A stretch of 64,000 bases of DNA from positions 2,811,246-2,875,245 of the forward strand of contig NC_088296.1 of the NCBI RefSeq assembly GCF_032854445.1. Direction: 5' to 3'. Origin of the DNA: Liolophura sinensis. Its lineage: Eukaryota; Mollusca; Polyplacophora; Chitonida; Chitonidae. Of the stretch, positions 33,351-44,700 are shown in pieces. The notes under the pieces were generated by a model, which ran no database searches, had not been told where the DNA came from, and worked only from the letters and a program-made list of their open reading frames with translations. The first letter of the stretch is position 1. Each line of letters starts with the position of its first letter. Position numbers and translations under genes: made by a program.

Positions 33351-34244
33351 AAAAAAAAATAAATAAAAAATCCCAATTTTGCCCGATCACCTTTATTGTG
33401 ATAAGGTCAAGTTGTGCGTGTCTTAACTGGACTACTTCTTTGTATTTACCATGGGTTATCCCCAACCATTACAACCCCAACCCTATCTACCCACCATCCC
33501 CATCCCCACCCTGTTAATTATGCAAAATTTCATCCTTATACTTATTAGGCTTGTACTTCCAAATTTCATTTACACAGGTGAGTGTAATATTGCATTTATT
33601 TGACCAGGACTGTATCAGGTCACAGCCATGTGTATATATTTAGACGAAGTAAGTTATTTTTATCACATATTCTGAAACACCTACATACTTGTATGACACA
33701 TAGTGTACAATGCACGATTATGTGTTTCAATTTTGTTATGTGCAAAGTGACTTTACAACATTAAATATGCTAATGCTGTGTTTCAAATAGGTCTGAAAGT
33801 TGATCTGCTTCTCACGTTTGATGAAATTTGATTAAATGTGCTGTCTGGGAAACAATAATAATAAAAAATTGTTTAGTTTTTGTAATTCATTTCTACAGGT
33901 ACAAGTGGGGATAGGCTTAGTAATTCCTACATGACTTCTGCGCAGCTGATTAGAGGTGGTAAAATTTTACAATCTAAGGACAACACTTGTTGCATTTTAA
34001 TGTAATACAGGGTAAATGTTCATTTCTGCAAATTTTCTTTTTGACAGAAAAGAAATATAAACCCCATTCTCCACAAAACATCCTATCCCAGACTCTTACG
34101 TGTAGAGTATCAACCCAGGTGGGCTACTACAGACAACCCTGAACTTTGACTTTTGCCATTGGACATCTAAGATTTTGGTTATAGTGCCAAATTCATATAA
34201 AGATATTACTAACAAAAAATTTTAAAACTTGTCCTTTTTATAGG
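33351..34244. other. Spacer between the duplicated segments
   Basis: AT-rich with a C/A-rich patch (about 33455-33515); no gene recognised. Confidence 0.4.
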
Positions 34245-34665
34245 TTAAAAATGCGCAATTCAGGAAATTGGGTCCAAGACTTGCCTCCGAACTGAAGAAG
34301 GAGGACTGATTGGATAAAACTGACACAGAGGCATTTAAGTTATTCATACACTATCAAGTTCTACTGTGCTACTTTGCATCTAACATGTCAAAATAAAATA
34401 CATCTGAGGTTTAATTGTTTTGGATAGAACTGAAAACTTCCCCCCTTGCCAGAGTTCTTACCCACCTCACTGACGGTTACCAAGGTAAGAAAATGTTATG
34501 ACTTCACTTTCAACCACTACAGCTAAAAAAGTGGTAGCTGAGAATATTGTAGACAAAAGTACAAGCTGCATGTAGAGGTATGGCAAGGTACCACACGAAA
34601 GTTAGGGTATATATATTTTTCACGTTGAAGATTTAATACATAATCATTAAGGAAAATCAATACTC
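34245..34665 (+). repeat. Direct duplication, copy 2 (partner 32950-33350)
   Basis: Second copy of the segment described at 32950-33350, with an extra stretch (about 34340-34400) absent from copy 1. Confidence 0.75.
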
Positions 34666-35149
34666 CGGTCTAAGCTAAAAGGGTAAGGCATATTTCTCTC
34701 ATTTAGTTTTTTTTTTAGGAATTAAAGTTACATAACACAACAAAAATTACAACATGTACCATGTTGACAATATGAATTGTCATGTATAAACTGTGACCCG
34801 TTTTGCTCAGTGACATTCCTGATTATACTGATTTACAAGTCGCCATTACTAAAAAATAAAACAACCCAGCCATTATCTACATGTATTTTGTCTGAAAGAA
34901 ACCTGACATTGATGTTTAGGACAAGTGAAGCAGACTGTGTATAACTACACCAAGCTGTAAGCTTGTGACAGATCACTGACCACTTTGCAGAACAAGCTAT
35001 ACATACTGAATTAGCCACATTGCTCACATTAACTAAAACATCAATACACAAACTGGTCTTTCTTTTTTTAAAAAAAAAACCTAACAAAACAGTCTCCCTC
35101 AACGCATGAAAATATTATGGAAAGGATGTAATGAATAATTACCCGAGGG

Positions 35150-35733
35150 TCAGGTAGTGCTTATCATATCACAGAGAACTTGAGGTAGAGTTGCAGAGTC
35201 ACCCGTTACCAGACGAGCAGACACAGACACAGATCCAGACCTGACACAAAACCCAACCGATGGCACGAGAGGCTCTGTGACGACAACACCACTGTCAGTG
35301 TACATTACCTGGTTGTTGTCACAGTCCAGGACTGTCAGTGACTGGTCATCACAGTCCAGGTACACACCCAGGTGATGAGGTCGTGTGTAACGTCTCCACT
35401 GTAGATAGCCAGGTTTGATCTCACCACCACCACTGTGACTATAACACCTGACCTCATCACCACAGTACACCATCCCAGTGTACCAGGAGTTACGGCCAGA
35501 GTCTGTCCTTCCCCTCACACCACAGCTCTCCTGTGTCACTCCTACACGACAGTTACAGTCATGTGAACAGGTGATGTGTATCTCCCAGTAGTACATGCCC
35601 GTCTCGTAACGCCCGTCTGTCACAGCTCTCCTCCACCTCCACACCCTGGACAATCCCTTACCCTCTACCACACAGCCGCTGTCAGTGATTCTCAGCTTCC
35701 TGTCGTCTGTCTCTGTGAATCTCAGCGTCGGCT
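35150..35733 (-). CDS. TRIM exon 6: PRY-SPRY domain and stop
   Basis: The acceptor GTTTGCAG ends at 35734; the exon begins AG, completing a Lys codon from exon 5, and ends with TGA at 35152-35150. It encodes PTLRFTETDDRKLRITDSG (PRY), then RWRRAVTDGRYETGMYYWEI and ITCSHDCNCRVGVTQES, and later GVYLDCDDQSLTVLD and PLVPSVGFCVRSG. These are the WEI and LD core motifs of B30.2/SPRY domains. Several extra cysteines and a glycine-rich loop (SHSGGGEIKPGY) lie in variable loops, which in this family bind the target. At 194 codons it is the usual size of a PRY-SPRY exon. Confidence 0.93.
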
Positions 35734-38700
35734 CTGCAAACACACAACAGATGCAGCATAAACAACAGCAAACCATAAACACACGCTGTAAGACTGAGGT
35801 GTAAATACCTGTACACATACCGTGTTTTACTTTCTCAACACAATCTCTTAGGATAAAATGACACATATTTTTGACATGAATGTAGTTTATATACAGATCT
35901 CTGTCATTTTCAGCCAGTATAAAAAAGTTGAGCTTCGACAAGAACTGGATCCATGACTAAATGACGGCTACAGCTTAGACAAAGTACTGGGTTAAAATAC
36001 AGATTTATAGCGCTCTAAATTCTTTGAAACTTATCACCTACAACAAGGACAATACCTTCCTCTATCCGACACTTGATTTTATTTGTCATTTATGGCACAT
36101 TTAAACATACAATTCACTGTGAAGCTGTAGTAGGCCTGTTGTCATTCGTGGAGTAACAAGCTACCGAAGCAGTTTGTCTACTAAGGGAGGTAACTCGCCA
36201 CACACAACTTACCAAGTGACTTTCTTTTGCTAAAATATCCAAAAGACTATTTAATCCATCAGAATTATTAGTAGTGAATAAGTATTAGACTCAATTTTCT
36301 TCAATATATTTTTTGAATGATGGATAAATATTTAAATATAAAAACCAAACTTATACCAAGTGAGGAAATACATGTAAATCTCATACTCTCATAAATGGAG
36401 TCTCTACCCTCATAGAAATGCTCTACAGGAATTCTAAACAAGTGTTCTTGAGGACAGCCCAGGGGTTCTATAGGACAGCGCTGGTGTTCTATAGGACAGC
36501 GCTGTGGTTCTACAGGACAGCCAAGGGGTCCCAAAGGACAGCGCTGGGGTTTTACAGGACAACCCTGAGGTTTTATAGGACAGCGCTGGGGTTCTACAGG
36601 ACAGCCCTGGGGTTCTATAGGACAGCGTTGGGGTTCTACAGGACAGCCCTGGGGTTCTATAGGAGAGCGCTGGGCTTCTTCAGGAAAGCCCTGGGGTTCT
36701 ATGGGACAGCGCCGGCGTTCTATAGCACAGCTTGGCCTGGGGTTTAACAGGACAGCCCTGGGGTTCTACAGGACAGCTCTGGGGTTCTATAGGACAGCCC
36801 TTGGGTTCTACAAGACAGCCCTGGGGTTCTATAGGACAGCTCTGGGGGTCCTACAGGACAGTGATGGGGTTCTATAGGAGAGCCCTGGGGTTCTACAGGA
36901 CAGCCCTGGGGTTCTATAGGACAGCCCTGGTGTTCTACAGGACAGCGCTGGGGTTCTACAGGACAGCCCTGGGGTTCTATAGGAGAGCGCGGGGTTTTAT
37001 TGGAAAGCACTGAGTTCAATATGCCCTTGGGTGTTCTAAATAACATTTCTTGCACGGTATATACCCTTTACTATTAATAATGAAAGAGATATGAGGGTTT
37101 TATCTCCTTTTGAAATAAGTGTTTGACTGCATTTGAATCTAGCAAATAATGGCGAGTTTTTACCTGGATACTTCTTCATAAATAATTAAGTGAGTTGACA
37201 TATATTCTGTTATCAGTTATATGTTAAATATCACAGGTCGAGACACTGAGGGATAGGTAACAATATGTTACTGTTCTGCCCTAACAGTACACCTGTTGAT
37301 TTGTACACATGGGGTAAATATCTCTCGGGCACTCAGGGGTAGAATGTGTTATATGTTCTGTATTAACAGTAGACCAACTGATTTGTATACATGAGGTAAA
37401 TATCACTCAGACACTGAGGGGCACACTTTCATCTGCTCTTCTCTAACAAAATACACCTGCTGATTTGTACACATGGGTTAAATATCACCCAGACCCCGGC
37501 GGGTACACTTCCATCTGTCCTGCTCTAACAATATATTTATTTATTTACTGATTTATTTATTTTTTTATTTATTTGATTGGTGTTTTACGCAGCACTTAAG
37601 AACATTTCACCCATTCGACGGCGGCCAGCATACATGGGGCAAATATCACACTGAGGGGCACACTTTCATCTGTCCTGCTCTAACAGTATACACCTGCTGA
37701 TTTGTACACACGGGGTAAATATCCCCCAGACCATGACCGGCACACTTTCATCAATCCTGCTATAACAGTAAACACCTGCTAACTTGTACACATAGGGTAA
37801 ATATCACCCGCCAATGAGGGGTACTCTGCCATGTGTTCTGTTCTAACAGTGCATTTGCTAATTTGTACACATAGAATACATATTACCTAGACAGTGAGAG
37901 GTACCCTGCCATCTGTCCTCTTCTAACAGTGCATTTGCTAATTTGTACACATGGAGTATATATCACCCAGATACTGAGTGGTACACTGTGTGTCCTGTTC
38001 TAACAGTGCTCCTGTTGATTTGTATACATGAGGTAAATATCACCCAGGCACTAAAGAATACACACACACCAGTCCTGATCTAACAGTACACCTGCTAATT
38101 TGTACACGTACAGTAAACATACCGTTATATACACTACATTTTTATTTATTTTTAGCAAACCATTGCTTACACTGGCTTTATATTTCTTACAATGGCCTAC
38201 TAAATACCTTTTAACTTCTGAGCCCACTGTAAACTTTACAAGTACCACACACTATTTTATGTCTCACATTAGTTTGTGTCCTCTGTACACATCTACTGTA
38301 TACCTCACATTAGTTTTTGTCTTCTGGGCACACCCTACTGTATACCTCACATTAGTTTTTGTCTTCTGGGCACACCCTACTGTATATCTCACATTAGCCT
38401 GTGTTATTTGTGCACACCCGCCTGTGTTCCTCGCATTAGCCTATGTGTTCTGTGCACATCCCACTGCATACTTCACATCAGTTTGTGTCTGTGCACACCC
38501 TACTGTATAACTCACATTAGCCTATGTCTTCTGTGCACACCCTACTGTATAACTCACATTGGCCTGTGTCTTCTGTGCACACCCTACTGTAAAACTCACA
38601 TTAGTCTGTGTCTTCTGTGCACACCCTACTGTATAACTCACATTAGCCTGTGTCTTCTGTGCACATCCTACTGTATGACTCACCTTAGACTATGTCTCCT

Positions 38701-41700
38701 GTGCACAACCTACTGTATAACTCACATTAGCCTATGTCTTCTGTGCACACCCTACTGTATAACTCACATTAATATGTGTATTCTGTGCCCACCTCATTGT
38801 ATACCTGACGTTAGTTTGCATCCTGTGTGCATTTTCTACTGTATACCTCACATGAGTCTGTGTGTTCTATGCACATCTTACTGTGTAACTTACAGCAGTT
38901 TGCGTCTTGTGTGCACATCCGATTGTATACCTCACATTAGTTTGTATCCTCTGTGCACATCCTACCGTATACCTGATACTAGTTTGTCTTCTGTGCACAT
39001 CCAGTTGTATACCTGATATTAGATTGTATCTTGTTTTTCCCACCCTAGCGCACGCCTAAAATTAGTTTGTATCGATTATGCCCACCCTATTGTATGCCTC
39101 ACATTTGTTTGTTTCTCGTTTTTCCACCATAGTGCATGCCTTAGTATCTATCTTGTTTCCCCCCTCCCCATTGCATACCTCACATTAGTTTGTATCTTTT
39201 GTGCATACCCTTTTGCATGCTTCACATTCTTGTTTTGCCCACCCTATTGCATGCCTTACATTAGGTTGTATCTTGTTTTGCCCACCCTAGTGCATGCCTC
39301 ACATTAGTTTGTATTTTGTTTTGCCCACCCTAGTGTATGCCTCACATTAGTTTGTATCTTGTTTTGCCCACCCTAGTGCATGCCTTACATTAGTTTGTAT
39401 CTTGTTTTGCCCACCCTAGTGCATGCCTTACATTAGCTTGTATCTCTTGTAGAGACCTTAAGGGAATGGATTAGTTTATTTATTTTTTGATTTTTTTTTT
39501 GATTGGTGTTTTACGCCGTACTCAAGAACATTTCACTTATACGACGACGACCAGCATTATGGTGGGTGGAAACCGGGCACAGACCGGGGGAAACCCACCA
39601 CCATCCGCAGGTTGCTTCCAGACCTTCACACTTACGGCCGGAGAGGAAGCCAGCGTGAGCTGGACTTGAACTCACAGCGACCGCATTGGTGAGAGGCTCC
39701 TGGGTCATTACGCTGCGCTAGCGCGCTAACCGACTGAGCCGCGGAGGCCCCACAGGAATGGATAAGTTTACGCGTTATGTTTTGTGCACACCCTAATGCA
39801 TGTCTCAAATTAGTTTGTGTCCTCTGTATACCCTCTACTTACACCTTGCATTACTTTGTGTCTTTTGCCCACACTCTACTGTAACCTGACAATAGTCTTT
39901 GTTTTGTGCACACCCTAGCGTACACCTCATACTACTTGTGTTTTTTGTAAACTTTTCTTACTTTCGTTGCTCTTGAAATACCATTCATTTTCTCAGTGCA
40001 CCCAACTGTATTACAACTCATATCGGTTTGTTTCCTTGACACAGTCTACCGTGTGTTTTCCGCATACACATCTGTGCACCTTCTCCATTTTATGTTTGTG
40101 TCCTCGATGCACATACTAATGTAAACCCTACAGTCATTTATGTCATCTGAGCACACCCTACTGTATACCTTTTATACACATAAGAACCTACTTGTAACAC
40201 GTAGGGGTGACATTTGCCCACCGACTGCTGCTTCTAAGTCCTGACGTTCTTGTGCTGTTTCTTTCACAGTCACCTGTCTAGGAACAACTTGGTCATGTTG
40301 TACAGAATCTAGAAGCTTCTGTCTGCTGAACTCATGTTTCTCCAGATCTGCTCTTATCTCATCCAGCTGGTCATCAATTCTGTGAGAAGAGAAGAAAAAG
40401 CAAAGAGACGCTGTCGTGAAGTAATCAGCGCAGTTGTGAGAATGTCATGATGTACTATTCCTAGTGGATTAGATCTAGTTTGTCTGGACAAACGTATGCT
40501 TGTACATTAGATATATTTTACACTTGAGTCATGTTTTGGACAACTACAGTGCTGGTACCCATTTTTACAGAAACATACCTGCTGACAATAGTCACGTGCA
40601 TGTATAACAAACCTAGAGAGGTATAACACATTTATACATACGTTTTGGTGAAGTCCGTGGAACCCTGTCAACAAACAAAATTGAAAACGCATACAGGACC
40701 ATGTAAAGATGATAAGTAAAACTGAGATACTGTGGCTATACTTTCACCTCAGCATGTAACAAGAACACAGGTATAATTGAAATAATTGGATCATATCTCC
40801 CCAAGTATACAGGCACCTTTGGCTTTTACCTCAAGCATTTATACCAATCCCTGGTCTATTACATAGTCCACATCAGCTCTCAATTCCGACTAACAAATCC
40901 CACGGTGCTGCATACAATGTAATTTTCCAACATCTGTCTACATACAAACCTTGTTTTTTAAAAACAGCATACAATATGTTCCTCTTGACATTACATGTTG
41001 CTTTTTCATTGCTTAAATCAAACAGTGGTTCGGTTGTAGGTAGAAAAGTTGACAGCAACCATAGGGTACCACTGAGCAAAATAAAGCTGTTGAACTTTAA
41101 GGATCTAAAACCTTAGCAGATCAGGCAGCATGAGATGGATTTGAAGACATAATTACAGTTCCTAAGGGTAACTGGGTGATGGGTAACATTTGGAGTTGAG
41201 GCAGCTGAACCAATATTTGAGACTGTGCAGGTTTGACTTACCATTAAAAACTCGACGTCCACTGACGCTAACAACTTTTTGGAAGCCTGTACCATCCTAT
41301 CGATTTCCTGAGCCTGTATTTGGACATTTTTTAGAAGGGCGCTACACTCCACACACCACTGTGAATAGCGGGTTTTTATACCATCTAAGGAGTGCTGCCT
41401 CCAGGCTTGTAAAGCTTCCAAGGCTGCACAATAAGCCTTTTCTACCTCCTGAGTGTGAAGTTCCTGGTTTTCCTGCCAAGCAGAGAAATCATTTATTACC
41501 TCATACAGACCTTAAGAAATATGTGTTCAAGAAGTTATATATGTATGTGTAACAGGGTGAAAGATAAGCACCACACAAGTGTCGCAACAATGTATCTCCG
41601 GGGTGGAGGTGATTTCCCTGCAGTCCACGGATGTATATGTAAGTGTCGACTCAAACCCCAAGCTATGTGGTTCAATCATCAAATGGGTCGTGCCATCACA

Positions 41701-44700
41701 ACTGATCCTCTGTGCAGGACGAGATGGTGAAGCCTTAGATGATTTGTAGAGTAGCTGAGATGCCTGGGGCTGGTTCAAACCCGAACGTTGTCGCCTCATC
41801 AGATCAAATGGTGTACGTGTATGTATTATAGATATTATTATGACAGCGTATGATGGGCGATGATATATCAAATGTATTACATTTGGGCATATCGCGTGTG
41901 TGTCACTAATAAGAAAGTCATATTAATGATACGATAGTCTGGTTAGATAAACCAGAGAGAGGTAAAATAGACACGTCCATCACACATATAAATCCCCGCA
42001 TCAGTCGTGCATTACCCTGTTTAAGTTATTATTAGAAGTCGTCACTGTTCGGGTTTAACTCTTTAATTTAAATGTACATATATAATGGGTGGCAGAATAG
42101 AACTTTATCAAAACTAGATGATTGACAGCTGTATGTTACCTGGACTTGTGAATGATAGCAATATTGTAGATACTTAAAATGCGTCACCAGTTTATGGAGG
42201 ACAACACAGGCTGAACAGGTGCCATGGAGAATACCGACCTGTATCTTATTCTGCAGCCTCCTAACTCCTGACAGTGATTCTTTGGTTTCTTGTAAGACCT
42301 TCTCCAGTTCACTATTCCTGCTCAAAACAGCTGGCTGTAATGACAAAAAAAAAATCATTACCTGTCAATTAAGGGAGACATTTGTTGAATTATTTCTCAT
42401 TGACTGGCTTGTCTAACATCGGTTTTATGCTGAAGTCAAGACTACTTTCTTTACATGCGAAAGGGAAAAAACAAAAAACAAAAAAAAAACACTGGCCTTA
42501 CACTTGTCAGTAATATGGGGGAGGAAGCGTGACATTTCCAGATAAAAACAGTGACCTGATCTGTCCGATTGTCAGTCATATGACAAAAGGCAGGAAAAAA
42601 CCACTGGCCTTACACAAAGGCTTGGCAGTGATGTGGGGAGAGGAAACAAGGCATAGCCAGGAGAAACGACTGGCCTTACTGGACGGCCTGTCAGCGATGT
42701 GGGGATAGGAAACAAGCCATTGCCAGGAGCAAAACCACAGTATTCACATGACGGCCTGTCAGCGATGTGGGAGAGGAAATAAGACATTGCCAGTAGAAAA
42801 CCATAGTCCTGACTTGACGGCCTGTCAGTTCTGTGAGGGGTAGGAAACAAGCCATAGTCTGGAGAAAACCACAGTCCTCACATGACGGCCTGTCAGCGAT
42901 GTGGGAGAGGAAATAAGACATTGCCAGTAGAAAACCATAGTCCTGACTTGACGGCCTGTCAGTTCTGTGAGGGGTAGGAAACAAGCCATAGCCTGGAGAA
43001 AACCATAGTCCTGACTTGACGGCCTGTCAGTTCTGTGAGGGGTAGGAAACAAGCCATAGCCTGGAGAAAACCACAGTCCTCACATGACGGCCTGTCAGCG
43101 ATGTGGGAGAGGAAATAAGACATTGCCAGTAGAAAACCATAGTCCTGACTTGACGGCCTGTCAGTTCTGTGAGGGGTAGGAAACAAGCCATAGTCTGGAG
43201 AAAACCACAGTCCTCACATGACGGCCTGTCAGCGATGTGGGAGAGGAAATAAGACATTGCCAGTAGAAAACCATAGTCCTGACTTGACGGCCTGTCAGTT
43301 CTGTGAGGGGTAGGAAACAAGCCATAGCCTGGAGAAAACCACAGTCCTCACATGACGGCCTGTCAGCGATGTGGGAGAGGAAATAAGACATTGCCAGTAG
43401 AAAACCATAGCCCTGACTTCACGGCCTGTCAGTTCTGTGAGGGAGGAAACAAGCCATAGCCTGGAGAAAACCACAGTCCTTAAATGACGGCCTGTCAGCG
43501 ATGTGGGAGAGGAAATAAGGCATGACGAGGAGACAACCACTGGTCTAACATGACGGCCTCTCAGTGATATGAGGAAACAAGGCATAGCCAGGAGAAAAGC
43601 ACTGACCTTACATGACGGCCAGTCAGCGATATGGGAGCAGAAACAATGCGTAGTGAGGAGAAAACCACTGGCCTTACACGACGACCTCTCAGCGATGTGG
43701 GAGAGGAGAGAGGGCATGCATGACGCGACATACACGTGTGTCTTCACAACCTTAGAATAAGATACCTTATTTAGATCAATAGCTCATATTCACAGATAAA
43801 CCTTATATGGTTATGGTTTTCAAGTTTTAACTAAGTTTTGGTTCTTTTTTAACGGTTTTTCAACATGTTCGTCAATTTCGGTTTTATTGTTGGTGTTCTC
43901 TTTCAGTCGAACACCATTTACTGGCTTGTGCTTTCAACTTGTTCTCGCCACGATATGACCTGAAAATTGCCGATGTGGCGTTAAGCCATAGTCATTCATT
44001 CATTCATTCACAGCCTTAGACTCCACGATCAACACAGTAGTACATGTATCTCGGTACATATACTCAATATTAACGACCTCAATGTCAACCGCCGAGTTTA
44101 CAAGGTTCCTAAAGTTTGGATGTTCTTAGAATTTGGACTTACGGTATGCGGAGACTTCTAACACAGCTACATGTTCAATACTCAACTGCTAATTGTTGTA
44201 GCTAGTTCAACATGGAAATGTGTTTAAAGTGATAGCCGTTTAGGTAGTCAATGACTAGCCATTTTCTGCATGAAGTAATTAGGAACTAAGCTCTGTAGTC
44301 AATTGCCTCTTGCTCATTTCTGTTATGATGATGACATTTTATTGACGATCTGGAGTGATCATATATTCTCACATATTAAAAGATAATACTTTGATCAATT
44401 CGACTTTCACACGATTTACTACAGTACAGGACAAAATATCCCGTTCTTCACTGTTTTATAGAATCGTTTGGCTTATAGTTCCAAAAAATGACATGTTTTT
44501 GAATATCGACAATTTATTAACTAACATGGTAAATGATTTGAATACTGATTTTTAATTCATTCGTCTGTTCTCTGCTTCTTTGTGCATGATTCCGTTCTAA
44601 TTTTTTAATGTACATAATTTTTTTTTTTGTGGTTTTTGTTGAACGTCTCTTTGGGATCCGGAACGTCCATTTTGGCGAACGACTTGTACACGAAGGTCTG

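Larger units (their letters stand above)
35734..40191. other. TRIM intron 5 (4.5 kb), packed with minisatellites
   Basis: It holds a 21-bp array, a roughly 78-bp array and a 42/43-bp array, two of them broken by SINEs, all listed separately. Only about 35750-36400 is free of tandem repeats, and nothing is recognised there. Confidence 0.85.

Noticed and set aside
36418-37055. Proline- and Cys-rich repeat 'proteins' on both strands
   Set aside because: A 21-bp minisatellite opens frames on both strands at once; no gene context.
38276-39016. A 246-codon cysteine-rich plus-strand open frame
   Set aside because: It is the 42-bp minisatellite read through (fourteen codons per unit), inside a TRIM intron on the opposite strand, with no splice or start context.
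41190-41552. A 120-codon plus-strand open frame
   Set aside because: Antisense shadow of the 231-nt TRIM coiled-coil exon, which has matching splice sites and phase on the minus strand.
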